The translations under genes were made by a program, and so were the position numbers. From positions 372,001-436,000 of the forward strand of contig CAWEYR010000024.1 of NCBI GenBank assembly GCA_963813345.1: a stretch of 64,000 bases of DNA, read 5' to 3'. The DNA is from CAWDDA01 sp963813345 (GTDB lineage: Bacteria > Acidobacteriota > Blastocatellia > RBC074). Below the pieces are notes generated by a model. It did no database searches. It saw only the letters and a program-made list of their open reading frames with translations, and had not been told where the DNA came from. Position 1 is the stretch's first letter; every line of letters starts with the position of its first letter. Shown here piece by piece: positions 9,669 through 20,699 of the stretch.

Positions 9669-9956
9669 ATGGTTAATAGGAGAGCACTGACGCGAGACAG
9701 GCAACTCATCTCTGAAATCCTCAAGCGCTATGAAAAGTGGAAGGATATCGCGTCGCTGTCATGGACCTAAGGGTTTGCGCCTGATTAAGGGATTTCACGA
9801 CTGAAGCGAATTGGCGGGATGTGAAGGGCTACCGTTCCAGCCGATTTCTGGGAGCAAAGTGGAGAGTGATCTACCGGATTGAACGACAGTTTAATCCCGA
9901 AAAACCGTTTCAATCGTTGCTTCGCTAGGGCTCACGACTATAGGAGGCGTAAATGA
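9669..9956 (+). pseudogene. Decayed RelE/HigB-like toxin gene
   Basis: Fragments in different frames match the order expected for a RelE/HigB-type toxin of about 100 residues. From ATG 9669 comes LISEILKRYEKWKDIASLS, which then stops. A second frame has KGLRLIKGFHD, and a third has KGYRSSRFLGAKWRVIYRIE. The end reads HDYRRRK with a TGA overlapping the antitoxin ATG (ATGA at 9953-9956), the usual toxin-antitoxin coupling. At least three lesions are needed, in only 290 bases, more than elsewhere in the window, so I call it decayed rather than merely mis-sequenced. The catalytic residues cannot be judged. Confidence 0.55.
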
Positions 9957-10222
9957 AAGAATACCGGCCCGCCAAAAAGCGCGTCGATGTCTCTGTCGGG
10001 GAATCGGTGCGAATTGTTCGAGAGCTTCAGGAACTGAGCCAGAACCAGTTAGCTGGACTGACGGGAATTCCTCAGTCAACTATTTCTGCCATCGAGAATG
10101 ACCGCGTACGACTTGGAGTTGAGCGAGCAAAGATTCTCGCGCGCGCCCTGAAGTGCCATCCGGCTGTTCTGGTCTTCCCGGGCTGGGATGTCGACAGTTG
10201 TTGTCGCAGCTTAGCTCTCTGA
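9953..10222 (+). CDS. Xre/HigA-like helix-turn-helix antitoxin
   Basis: An 89-residue cytosolic DNA-binding protein. The helix-turn-helix is clear at about residues 18-72 (IVRELQELSQNQLAGLTGI, PQSTISAIENDRVRLGVERA). Residues ALKCHPAVLVFPGWD form the usual tail of chromosomal HigA/Xre antitoxins that follow RelE-type toxins. It overlaps the stop of the broken toxin gene upstream by four bases, and GGAGG sits eight bases before its ATG. If the toxin is truly dead, this is an orphan antitoxin that may still repress its own promoter. Confidence 0.8.
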   Translation: MKEYRPAKKRVDVSVGESVRIVRELQELSQNQLAGLTGIPQSTISAIENDRVRLGVERAKILARALKCHPAVLVFPGWDVDSCCRSLAL

Positions 10223-10255
10223 AAGGCGCTACAGCACGCTGATATCTCCAAGGGC

Positions 10256-13224
10256 TCAAAACTCGACCCGAACGGCAAACTGAAAGGCCCGCGGACCGCC
10301 AGACCCGAAGACTCCACCGGCAGTCGTCACCGCCTGACCAAAACTTGATGAGCGGAGGAAGCCAGCGGTGCCTGGCGTATTGCTGTCACGTGTCAAGCAC
10401 ATTTGCAAATCCCGAGTAATTCACATTCGACACGCCCAGAAAATTGGTGACGTTGAAGAGATTGAAGACCTCGGCAATCGGCTCGATACTCACACTCTCA
10501 CCCAGCCTGAAGAGCCGTGACACGCGCACGTCGAATGAGTTGAAGCTGTCGTTGAAGCGGGCATCATCTCTCACCGAGGGTAGGAGCACTCCGTTGATTC
10601 CGCCGTTTCCATTGAGCTGTCCGATGAATGCGTTGAGGTCGGCGCCGGTCTTGAAGATTCTTCCGCCTGCGTTCCGCTGAATCACGGGAATTCGCGAGCT
10701 CCCATCCGGCATCCGAATGTCCATCGGGACTCCGGAAGCTAACGTGTAGATCGGTGACAGAACAAAACTCCAGGGAAGCTCAAAGACCCCCGAAAAGGTG
10801 AGCCGATGACGCTGGTCGTGCGGCGTCGGACCGTACTCGAGCGCAAGGTTGTTTGAATCGACTGGGCCGCCCTGGAACGGAATCTGATCATCGTTCGCAT
10901 AGTTGAATGCCTTTGCAAGCGTGTACGATGCCCGAAATTGTGATCGAGTGCTGAATCGTCTTTCGAGACTTACGAGCAACCCGTCATACTTCGTTTTCGC
11001 ACTTGGCTCGAGATTGAGTACACGTTCGGGCCCGCCAACTGCCGGATTGAAGGGACAGTCCCAACGGTCCTTCCGATAATGAAGCTCGTTCCGAAGTTAT
11101 GTACATAATCAGCACGAAGAATGAAGTTCCGCGACAGTTCGTGCTGAAATCCAAGACTCATCTGCTGCACCATCGGGTTCTGCAGCGTATTGTCGATAAT
11201 GTCGATTCCACCAGCCCCTGCACCCGGCAAAACGAATCCGGTGAACGGATTCGAGATCGACGGAGCGAACGGAGGGAATTGACCGGTGTTCGGATCGAGA
11301 AAAAAGACGTTGCCTGCACGAACCTCGATTGCCAGCGAACTGCCGTCCAGACCGCGCTCGAGCGAGGCAATCTCAAGTGTGACTCGGTCATAGTAGATAC
11401 CGTAGCCTCCACGAATGCTCGTGCGCCCGTCGCGAGTTGACCAGTTGAAACCAATCCGCGGTGCAAAATTATTGCTGTCACGCTTGCGATCACCTATCAG
11501 GAATGGACGGACCAGCGGACTGATTTCATCATATCCGCTGATATTCTTAACATTGGTGTCCAACTCGTAACGAACACCAAGATTGAATGTCAAATTGGGT
11601 GACACTCGCCAATCATCCTGGAAAAAGAATGCCAGATAGTGATTGTCAATATCCGGAAGCAGCAGCGGGCGCGTCGGAGTCGCAGCTTCGGAGGGTCACC
11701 GCAAATAGCAAGTCATTGTCATCGACTCGTCCATCTCCGTTGTGATCGAAGTCGGCAAAATCCTCTACAAGTTCGATTCTTCCCTGCTGAAAAACTTCGA
11801 GATTGAAGGAAGAGTCGACACGCTGTAACTCGCCACCAAGACGAAAAGTGTGGGGGCCGCGAACCAGGGTCAGAGTGTCAGAGAACTGAAAACGATTAAG
11901 GCGCGTTTCCTGCGGAACACGGAATGATGCTCCGTCCTGAATCGATGGAAAAGTCAGCTGCGGACCCGGGGTCACCGGTTGCGTGCGATTGACGAAATTG
12001 CTTACACCAAAGCTCAGGCTGTTAACTGCGATTGGCGACAACGTACGAGTCCAGTTGGCGAGAAGCGTGTGATATTCGTTGTTCCCTGACTGGCGCTGCG
12101 TTGCCGACCCGATCGCTCGTTCAAGGGTGCTCGCGCCGACGTCTTCCGCCTGCTCGAACGTGTAGCGGACCGACAGATGATCACGATCCGAAGGGCGGAA
12201 ATCAGTGCGAACAATAGCCAGCAAATCATCGAGCGGAGCCGGTGCGAACGTTCGTACGATTGTCCGGCGCGCCACATCCCGGTTTCCGACCAGGATTGCA
12301 CCGTCCTGATTGCGATACTCGAAGGCACCAAACCACCAGGCACGATTCTCTTTGAACGGCCCTCCAACAGCCGCTGCATACTGCTGTCTATCGAATGGTA
12401 GGGCCTCGCCGCTCGACCGATCAAACGTCGCCGGCAGGCCCTGAATGCTCTTGTCACGCTCAAAAAACGAAATCGCTCCGTGCACATCGTTTGATCCGGA
12501 CTTGGTGACGACGTTGATCACCGATGATGCCGAACGCCCAATCTCTGCTGAATAGCGATTCGTCGCAATCTGAAATTCCTGGACCGCCTCCTGAGTGATG
12601 TTGGTCAAAGGGCCGCCAACGGCATCATCGTTATTATCCAGGCCATCGATCTGTACGTTGCCTCCCCGCCCAAGCTGCCCCGCCGACGAAATGATCACGC
12701 TGTTGGTTTTCGTCGGATCGAAATTTGGTGCCGGCGAATTACCAGGAATCAGGAGAGCAAGCTCGAGAAAGTTTCTGCCGTTGAGCGGAAGGTTCTCGAT
12801 GAATCTTTTCATGAATCACACCGTCGACCGCTGATGTCGTGGCTTCCACCTGTGCGAAACCCGAAACCAGCTCTTCCTGCTCGTTGATCTGCCCGACCGC
12901 GAGCGTCAAGTCCCGACTGATGCTTTGCCCGACTTCAAGAATCACGCGAGGTATTATCAGTTTCTTGAACCCGGTGCTTCGACGACTACCTCGTATTCCC
13001 CCGGCTGCAGGTTTGGGAATCGTGAAAAAGCCTTCACCGCTGGTTGATACGACGCGCGAAACTGCGGTCGTCTTCAGTGTTGCAGTCACCTTCGCGCCAG
13101 CGATCACTGCCCCGTTCGGGTCCATCACGCGGCCACCGAGAGTCGCCGTTCCGGGTTGCTGTGCCCAAACGGGCAGCGTCAAGATAATCAAGAGCAGGGC
13201 AGCCGTCTTCGGCATTCGCGTCAT
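10256..13224 (-). CDS. Oar-like TonB-dependent receptor 1 (multiple frameshifts)
   Basis: Successive frames on the minus strand give one outer-membrane receptor of about 985 residues. They encode a signal peptide (ALLLIILTLPVWAQQ), a carboxypeptidase-regulatory-like domain (TLGGRVMDPNGAVIAGAKV), a TonB plug (LPLNGRNFLELAL, VQIDGLDNND, INVVTKSGSNDVHG) and a long beta-barrel ending in FQFAVRVEF. Breaks lie near 12,808, 11,660, 10,975 and 10,388. A compensated pair (extra A near 13,012, missing base near 12,965) scrambles about 14 residues of the regulatory domain. An EF-hand-like loop DHNGDGRVDDND sits in the barrel near 11,745. The substrate is unknown; this family in Acidobacteriota is usually linked to import of large organic molecules. 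No SusD partner is present. Confidence 0.85.
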
Positions 13225-13268
13225 CTTTCAAGTCTCCTGGTTCGAGGTATTAGTGCCGGAGGGTGGAA

Positions 13269-14207
13269 TCAACACGCAGCATTAACGTCGAGCAGAACGC
13301 GAGCAACGCTCGCGACGCGGTTCTGCTGGGCGTCTGAAAGTGCGGAAATGAACGGGGGAACTGGTCCCGTTTGTGCGATTGACGTTAGCTCGACAGCTGA
13401 GTGGAGCACACGGGCTGGTCCAAGCTCATCGCGCAGGTCTTCGAGCGCCAGGAACGCTGATCGCGTCTCGCCTGCCGCAACCCAATCCTTAGCAACACAT
13501 TGCTCGAAGATGCGATTTGACAGAGCAGGAGCGACACATCCCGAACCGGTCGTGAATCCGGGAAGCTGCCAGAGCTTCATATGTGTAACCGCCGGCCGTT
13601 CACCGATTCCGCTGATAACGATGCTGCGATCGACGCGGGTGAGCAATGCTTCGAGATAGGTGTCTTGCTCAGGGTCCTTTCGCACGACGGCGTACTTGAT
13701 GGCAACGCAAACACCGGCCTCGACAAGACGCGCCAGTGCATCGAGGCCGGCCTCCCTGTTCAATCCGAAGTTATCCTCGTCCTTTACATATAGCATCAGC
13801 TTTGTCTCGGCGCGCTCGGCGATCTCAAGAAGGCCGCGTTCAAGACCCTTCGCGTCTCGAGGATCGCTGCAGGGTAGCGTCATGAGGCATGGAAATCCGT
13901 GCTTGCGAACGAGCGGTGCCTGGTCAACTGCTCGTCCAAAAGACGGCCCGGCGGCGGGGATGATCCACAGACTATCTGACAGAGTCGCGAGCCACTCCAG
14001 CATCTCCGCATATTCGCTTAGCGAAATATGGTACAAGAAAGCGTTACCACCGTAGATCAGTCGAGTAATGCCGCCTCCCGCTATATGATCAACTATTCGT
14101 TGATTCTCCTGGAGATTGAGCGAACGGGTCGAATCAGAGTTTCGCGCGAGCGGCGGGACCGCGAAAACACCCTCAAGTTCAGTACGCACCGTGAAACCTT
14201 TTCTCAT
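13269..14207 (-). CDS. DapA/NAL-family class I aldolase (dihydrodipicolinate synthase family)
   Basis: A TIM-barrel protein of about 312 residues. The likely Schiff-base lysine is in CVAIKYAVVRKDP (about residue 171). The first strand carries GGITRLIYGGNAFLYH in place of the usual G-T-T-G/E motif, so it is not a typical DHDPS and more likely acts on a sugar-acid or another 2-keto acid. The ATG at 14,207 has GAGAGG upstream and is preferred over an in-frame TTG at 14,225. It lies 45 bases upstream of TonB receptor 1 on the same strand, so the two may be co-transcribed and the aldolase could process what the receptor brings in. This is inference. Confidence 0.8.
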   Translation of the reverse strand: MRKGFTVRTELEGVFAVPPLARNSDSTRSLNLQENQRIVDHIAGGGITRLIYGGNAFLYHISLSEYAEMLEWLATLSDSLWIIPAAGPSFGRAVDQAPLVRKHGFPCLMTLPCSDPRDAKGLERGLLEIAERAETKLMLYVKDEDNFGLNREAGLDALARLVEAGVCVAIKYAVVRKDPEQDTYLEALLTRVDRSIVISGIGERPAVTHMKLWQLPGFTTGSGCVAPALSNRIFEQCVAKDWVAAGETRSAFLALEDLRDELGPARVLHSAVELTSIAQTGPVPPFISALSDAQQNRVASVARVLLDVNAAC

Positions 14208-14329
14208 TGAAACGACCTCTCGCAAAACTGTGAATTGATATGATTTTACTTGTACATCGACTTGCCGGGTTTAAGCAATCGGGAATGGACAGTAAAAAAG
14301 CTTTGAGTGGGATCGAATGAGGCGATCGA

Positions 14330-15538
14330 ATGGGGCGTGAGATTACGGTCATCGGTGCCGGTTTTTCAGGTCTCGTGACTGCATACCACCTGGTCCAGGA
14401 GCGAATGCAGGTTCGAATCATCGAAAAGTCCGAGCGTGCTGGAGGGCTCATCCAGACTCTGAATACTGCCAGCGGACTGGTCGAAACGGCGGCCAATGGA
14501 ATTCTATCTTCGCCCGACGTTATCGGAATGTGTTCCACTATCGGCGTCCCGCTCGAGCCTACCTTGCCACAATCGCGCGCTCGCTACATCTATCGTAGTG
14601 GCACCAGCCGCTGGCCCCTTCGAATTACTGAATCAATCCGTCTTGCAGCCGGGCTCGCGCGAAATGTCGGGCGATTCAAGCCTGAACCTCGCGAATCTGT
14701 CAGTGAATGGGGGGCGAGGGTGGTTGGGGAAGCCGCGACCGCACACCTTCTCGCACCGGCACTCGCGGGTGTTTACGCGGGAGATGCCAACAGGCTGAGC
14801 GCGACCCTCGTGTTGAGACGAGCGGACTATGGACGCGATGAAAAATCCGGCAGGCGCGCAGCAAGGCCGCGAACGGTTGCGCCCGCGGGTGGCATGCAAC
14901 GACTCATCGACGGGCTGTCGGTGTTTCTTGCGAATGCTGGAGTTGAGATCGTGACCGGCCACCACGCTGAGATAAGTGATCTTGATCGAGTGATCGTTTG
15001 CACGAGCGCAAAAGAAGCGTCTGAGCTGCTCAGGAGTGTCGCGCCTGATGTCAGCCGACAGCTCGCAAGAATCGAAATGTTGCCGCTTGTGACTGCCACC
15101 TGCTTTTTCGATCGAAATCCTGGACAGATCAAAGGGTTTGGTTGTCTTTTTCCGCGGGGGCAGGGATTTCGTTCGCTTGGAGTCCTTTTCAATGACTGCA
15201 TCTTCGCGAATCGAAGCCAGCTTCGCTCGGAAACCTGGATACTCGGTGGTGCACTGGATCGCGAGGTAATCGATCTCGACGACAAGGCTCTCAAAGAATT
15301 GCTGGTGAATGAACATGAGCGGCTGACAGGACTCCGTCATGAGCATCTGATCGAAGCAAAGATCACGCGTTGGCATAGTGCCCTTCCCCACTACACAACA
15401 GACCTTGAACTGATCCTCGATCATCTGGCCGTTCTTCCTTCTGAGATCAGTCTTGTAGGCAACTACCTCGGCGAGATTGGTCTGGCACGCATCGTAAGCC
15501 GCGCAAAAAGGGTTGCGCGGCGAATCGCGAATAATTAG
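14330..15538 (+). CDS. hemG: Protoporphyrinogen oxidase (HemG/HemY type)
   Basis: An FAD-dependent amine-oxidase-family protein of 402 residues. The Rossmann FAD motif is near the N-terminus (VIGAGFSGLVTAYHL) with IIEKSERAGG as the second conserved stretch. ALAGVYAGDANRLSA is typical of oxygen-dependent protoporphyrinogen oxidase. The C-terminus has the substrate/FAD motif LVGNYLGEIGLARIVSRA, in place of the more common GNxxxGxxxxDCI. It would oxidise protoporphyrinogen IX (or coproporphyrinogen III in the Gram-positive-like route) in haem synthesis. hemE and hemH lie about 23 and 27 kb away on the same strand. The gene is intact and is followed by a strong inverted repeat. Confidence 0.85.
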   Translation: MGREITVIGAGFSGLVTAYHLVQERMQVRIIEKSERAGGLIQTLNTASGLVETAANGILSSPDVIGMCSTIGVPLEPTLPQSRARYIYRSGTSRWPLRITESIRLAAGLARNVGRFKPEPRESVSEWGARVVGEAATAHLLAPALAGVYAGDANRLSATLVLRRADYGRDEKSGRRAARPRTVAPAGGMQRLIDGLSVFLANAGVEIVTGHHAEISDLDRVIVCTSAKEASELLRSVAPDVSRQLARIEMLPLVTATCFFDRNPGQIKGFGCLFPRGQGFRSLGVLFNDCIFANRSQLRSETWILGGALDREVIDLDDKALKELLVNEHERLTGLRHEHLIEAKITRWHSALPHYTTDLELILDHLAVLPSEISLVGNYLGEIGLARIVSRAKRVARRIANN

Positions 15539-15625
15539 GTACGTTGTACCGGCGTTTAGCCGGAATCGTTGCATTCGAGTAGCTCCAATGTGACGATTCC
15601 GGCTAAACGCCGGTACAACGTACCC
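15538..15625. repeat. Near-perfect inverted repeat downstream of hemG
   Basis: GGTACGTTGTACCGGCGTTT begins the left arm (from 15,538), and the right arm (15,593-15,625) is its complement over more than 30 bases, with a loop of about 20 bases. Its sequence (CCGGCGTTTAGCCGG core) differs from the other palindromes here. It immediately follows the hemG stop. Confidence 0.85.
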
Positions 15626-15705
15626 ACAAATCAGGATTGACATTGTTATCGGTAACGGCTATTATCCGCGGAAAATCGTTAGCGGTAACGCTGGAGGTCC
15701 CTGAC

Positions 15706-18700
15706 ATGTCCCGATTGAAAGTTCCCAACCTCGTCGTAGTGTGCCTGCTTCTTCTGGCGGTCATGACCGTAAATGCTCAGACAACTACCGGCACGATTTC
15801 AGGTACGGTGCTCGACAGCTCGGGCCACGTGATTGCCGGAGCAACTGCCAAAATCATCAGCGAACGGACCCGCGAACAGAGAACGATTCTTACGAGCGTC
15901 GAGGGCGTTTTCACATTCGCCGCAGTCCAGCCAGGAGTCTACACAGTTCGCGTGGAGCACAAAGGATTTCGTCTATTCGAGCGTACCGGAAACGTGCTGC
16001 CTGCTGCTGAGCACCTTTCAGTCGGCACGATTGAGCTGAGAGTCGGCGAATTGAGCGAAGCAGTGACCACACAGGCTGAAGGCGCTGTCGTTCAGACCGA
16101 GACATCCGAGCATTCGGCATTGATCACATCTGATCAATTGCAGACGATTGCAATTCGCGGACGCGATGTTATCTCGATGCTGCGCATCCTTCCAGGTGTT
16201 TCACAACAGGTTGACACGGAGTTTCTTGGCGGGAATTTCGGTACCGGGACACCGAACATTCAGGGATCGCGCTCTACCTGGAACAGCGTCCAGGTTGACG
16301 GCATTACCGGAAACGATCTGGGCACTCCGAGCACGTTCTCAAGTCCGATCAACCTCGATGCGATCGGCGAGGTGAAAGTTCAACTGAACAACTACCAGGC
16401 AGAGTATGGTCGAAACGGCGGGAGCTTTGTAAATATCATCACCAAGTCGGGCTCACAGGAGTTCCACGGAAGTGGATACTGGTACAAGCGTCACGAGTCG
16501 TTCAACGCGAATGACTTCTTCAACAACCGGGATAAGATCAGCAAGCCGATCTACCGCCACAGCACTCTCGGGTTCACCGTCGGTGGACCAGTCTACATTC
16601 CGCGTCACTTCAACACGGAAAAGGACAAGCTGTTTTTCTTTTACTCATTCGAGCATTCATGGGTAAAGAACCCACAGGCTGTGAGACAGGTAACCGTTCC
16701 AACGGAGCTGGAGCGAGCCGGCAATTTCTCTCAAACCCTGGATCAAAATGCGCGACTGATAGTGATCCGTGATCCGGTAACCAATCTGCCGTTTCAGAAC
16801 AACATAATTCCGTCGAGCCGGATCAACCGCTATGGCCAGTCGATTCTCAACATTTTCCCGACCCCGAATCAGCTCAACCGGGCGATTACGGGTGGGAATT
16901 TCAACTATCAGTTCCAGGAGAGCATTAATCAGCCACGCAATCAGCATCTTTTGAGGGTCGACTGGAGACCCACTGCGCAGGATTCGGTAAGTGTTCGAGG
17001 CTCGACGTGGTATGCCGACAGCATCGGGCATGCCGTCGCGGCTGGCTCATCAAACTGGGGACTTATCAGACAGCACTACACGTTCACTGACGATGGAATC
17101 GTCACGAGTTACACACGAGTGTTCAGCCCGCAATTCATAAACGAGGCCACTGTCGGTGTAAGACACAGCGTCGAGGCAGGGCCGCCGGAGTCAGATTCTG
17201 AATTGGCAAAGGTGCAGCGCGCCAGTCGCGGCCTGACCGGACTTGGGCAGTTTTTCCCTTCAAACAATCCACTGGGGATCATCCCACAGGCTTCATTCGG
17301 TGGTGTGCCAAACGCTGCCGCGATCACTTATGACGGACGTTTCCCGTTGCGCGGTGCAGACACAGTCATCAACTTTACTGACAATGTGACATACATCCGC
17401 GGGAGCCATACGTTCAAAGCCGGATTCTTTTATGAGCGGCTCAGGAATTACGAAGGCGAACAGGGAACATACGGAGGCAACGTTGCCTTTGGCCGGGATG
17501 TCAACAATCCCTCTGACTCGAACTACGCATATTCCAATGCGATTCTTGGAAACTTTCAGTCCTATGTCGAGTCCGACACCAGACCGAGCAACGAGGGAAG
17601 AAAGACTTCGATCGCGTGGTTTATTCAGGACAACTGGAAGGCGACACGCCGGCTGTCACTTGATTACGGAGTGCGGCTCGTCTGGTACTCTCAGTGGACG
17701 CACAATACCGGCAAGGCCGCGGCCTTCGCGCTCGAGCGCTATGACCGGTCGAAAGCGCCGACCTTTTACCGTCCGACATGCGCTCGCAACGTGACTCCGT
17801 GTCCGACGGCAGATCGCCGCGCGCTCAATCCGATAAACAATCAGGTGCTACCGGCTGTTTATATTGGAGCCATCATTCCCGGAACTGGCGATCCGGTAAA
17901 TGGTTCAGTGCTCGCGACCGATCAGACATATCCGGAAGGGTTCAAGGACCCTGTCTCATTGCTGTTCGAGCCTCGTGTGGGGTTTGCCTACGACATTACG
18001 GGCAACGGGAAGACGGCGCTTCGCGGGAGCTTCGGTGTTTTCTACAATACCGTATCGCCCGGAATTCGCGCCTTTACTCAGAATCCGCCGATTCAGTTCA
18101 ACCCGCAACTCTTTTATGGCAACTTTGACACGTTCCTCGGCACGACCGGCGTAATCTTTCCGAGCAACATTCAGAGTTTTGAGCGAGACGCCCACACTCC
18201 GTCGATCTACAACTTCACTCTCGGCATTCAGCGCGACATCGGCTTCGGGACAGTGGTGGATGTAGCTTACGTCGGAAGTGTAGGCCGTCACCTGGCACAG
18301 ACGCGCAATATCAACCTGGTGCCCTATGGATCGCGGTTCCTGCCTCAGAATGCTGATCCTGCAAATCCGGCAATCCCGCTCAACGACAATTTCTTCCGTC
18401 CTTTCCCAGGTTGGGGAAATATCACATACAACGAGTATGCCGGCACTTCCAACTACAACTCGTTGCAGATTGCTGCGAATCGGAGGTTTGCGAGAGGTCT
18501 CCAATTCGGTCTCGCGTACACGTGGTCTAAGGCAATGACGTATGTCGATAACGATGCCGACGGAGTTGCGGTCTACCGCCCAGTGAAAATATGGAACTAC
18601 GGCAAAGCCGGCTTTGATCAGACGCACATGTTCATTGTGAACTACGCCTGGGATCTCCCGAAAGCGACAAATCTTTGGGACAACAAGGTCTTTGGCGCAG

Positions 18701-19181
18701 TCTTTGACAACTGGCAGATTTCTGGCATCACTACATTCTCGAGTGGAGTCCCGAGTGGCATCGGATTCACTCTCGTAGACAATGCCGATCTTTCGGGTGG
18801 CGGTGATGGCACGCGAATAATTGTTACCGGCAATCCGAATCTCGGCAGCGGCGACGCAGCTTCTCGCGCTGGTTCGAGACCTCGGTCTTTGCGCGTCCGC
18901 CACGAGGAAGCTTTGGCAATGCACCAAAGGACGTAATCAGACTTCCCGGAATCAACAACTGGGACCTGTCACTCTTCAAGAACATTCCACTCAAGAGTGA
19001 AACACGAGAGATACAGGTGCGATGGGAAATGTACAACGCGTTCAATCACACACAATTCCTTGGCGTAGATACGACGGCTCGCTTTGATGCCGCCGGAGCC
19101 CAGGTAAACACGAGATTTGGTCAGGTCATCAGCTCACGTCAGCCACGTCGAATGCAGATGTCCGTCAGGCTGACATTTTGA
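15706..19181 (+). CDS. Oar-like TonB-dependent receptor 2 (one frameshift near the C-terminus)
   Basis: An outer-membrane receptor of about 1,155 residues. It has a signal peptide (VVCLLLLAVMTVNAQ), a carboxypeptidase-regulatory-like domain (GTISGTVLDSSGHVIAGA), a plug (MLRILPGVSQQ, NSVQVDGITGND, INLDAIGEVKVQLNNYQAEY, FVNIITKSGSQEFHG) and a large beta-barrel. Near 18,855 the frame changes; the other frame continues with RSFSRWFETSVFARPPRGSF and ends in MQMSVRLTF at 19,181, a normal barrel terminus. ATG 15,706 follows GGAGG, so it is preferred to an upstream in-frame ATG at 15,637. The alpha-fucosidase gene starts 13 bases downstream, suggesting a shared transcript and a fucose-containing glycan as a possible substrate. 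Confidence 0.9.
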
Positions 19182-19193
19182 GGAGGAAACAAG

Positions 19194-20518
19194 ATGGAGT
19201 CGAGTCACCTTTCGCGACGCGACTATCTGAGGATGATGGGAGCAAGCACCGCCGTGCTAAACACTGAATTGACGATAGCACCGTATTCGGAAGACTCTGA
19301 GGTCCAGGCTGACCGCGCGAGAAGAATGAAGTGGTGGCACGACGCTACATTTCGGGATGTTTATCCACTGGGGGCTATACAGCGTACTCGGCCGGCACGA
19401 ATGGGTCATGGAGAATGAGGGAATTCCGGTTGCCGATTACGAGCAGCTGGCGAAGCGCTTCAGTCCAAAACCGAACGCAGCTCGCGACTGGGCACGACTG
19501 GCACGGCGTGCCGGCATGAAGTACATGGTGATGACCTCAAAGCATCACGAAGGATTCTGCCTCTTCGATACAAAAACGACACACTACTGTGCACCTAAAC
19601 AGGCCGCCGGACGTGATCTGGTGAAAGAATATTTGGACGCTGCACGCGCTGAGGGGTTGCGTGCTGGTCTCTATTATTCACTCATGGATTGGCATCATCC
19701 GGATGGCGCGCGCTGCGAAGTCGATGAGGCAGCGCGCAAGCGGTTCGTGGCTTACATTCACGAACATCTGCGCGAGCTGATGTCGAACTACGGGAAGATC
19801 GAATCCTCTGGTACGACGTCTCCTGGCCGCTCGATGCAAACGGGTGGGAATCTGAGCGGATGAATGAAATGGTGTTTAAGCTCCAACCTGACATCATCGT
19901 CAATAACCGCAACAAACTTCAGGGAGATTTCTCTACCCCGGAACAGCGCATACAGGCCGAGGAAGGCGATCGTCCTGGGAATCCTGCATGACGATGAATG
20001 ACAGCTGGGGATATCAGACGGCTGATGACGCGTGGAAATCACCAAAACAGGTCATTCGCAACCTGATTTCGTGCTCGCGCGACGGTGGAAACTATCTGCT
20101 CAACATCGGACCAAAGGGTGATGGCTCGATTCCAGAAGAGTCCATTCGAATACTGACCGAGACCGGTGCCTGGATGGACCGAAATGGCTCATCCGTGATC
20201 GGAGCTGATAAGTGCCAGCCACGTAGATCAAACTATGCGAGCTTTACGCGCCGCGGAAATACCTTGTACGCTCATGTTCATTTCTGGCCCGGGGAGACCG
20301 TCGTGATTGCCGGTCTCCTGACGAAGGTCAAGTCGGCAAAGCTTCTCGCTTCAGGACAGAAGGTCGAGTTTCAGCAGGATCAATTTCGCCTCAGATTGAC
20401 AGGACTGCCCGAGCGCGCGCCCGATCGCCCAATCACTACATTTGCAATCGAATGCGAAGGTGAGCCTCGACAGGATCAATACTTTGTGCGCAAAGAACGC
20501 CCGCGGCGGGATGCGTAA
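19194..20518 (+). CDS. GH29 alpha-L-fucosidase, Tat-type signal (three frameshifts)
   Basis: The first frame gives an N-terminus with a twin-arginine motif (LSRRDYLRMMG). Correcting an extra T near 19,352 yields FGMFIHWGLYSVLGRHEWVM, the GH29 signature, followed by MKYMVMTSKHHEGFCLFDT. After breaks near 19,800 and 19,974 come LWYDVSWP, containing the expected nucleophile Asp, then VNNRNKL, MTMNDSWGYQ and the C-terminal LLNIGPKGDGSIPE. The reconstructed length of about 440 residues is normal for the family. It would release alpha-L-fucose in the periplasm or outside the cell. It is preceded by AGGAGG and directly follows a TonB receptor gene. No fucose isomerase, kinase or permease is visible nearby. 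Confidence 0.87.
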
Positions 20519-20521
20519 GAG

Positions 20522-20699
20522 AGTGGTCAGTGGTCAGTGGTCAGGGGTCAGGGGTCAGTGGAAGAGAATTTGTCATTGTGAGATTTGAGATTTGTTATTG
20601 ATGAGCCAGAAGATCTTAAGAAAATGACAAATCCTCTTACATCTGACCCCGAGCCTCACCTGATCCATCTGATCCACTGACCACTGCCCACTGCCCACT
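20522..20699. repeat. Simple-repeat palindrome between convergent genes
   Basis: The left side is a tandem run of GTGGTCA/GGGGTCA units (20,522-20,560). The right side (20,641-20,699) is its approximate complement, with TGACCACTGCCCACTGCCCA. Inside, GAATTTGTCATT and AATGACAAATCCTC also pair. It separates the fucosidase from a convergent phosphatase gene. No coding signal is visible. Confidence 0.65.

Noticed and set aside
14633..15643. Long antisense reading frame opposite hemG
   Set aside because: It is rich in Arg/Cys/Ser with no motif and lies wholly opposite a well-supported enzyme, as is common at this base composition.
17956..18927. Long antisense reading frame opposite TonB receptor 2
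   Set aside because: No family pattern, and the sense frame is a clear receptor barrel.
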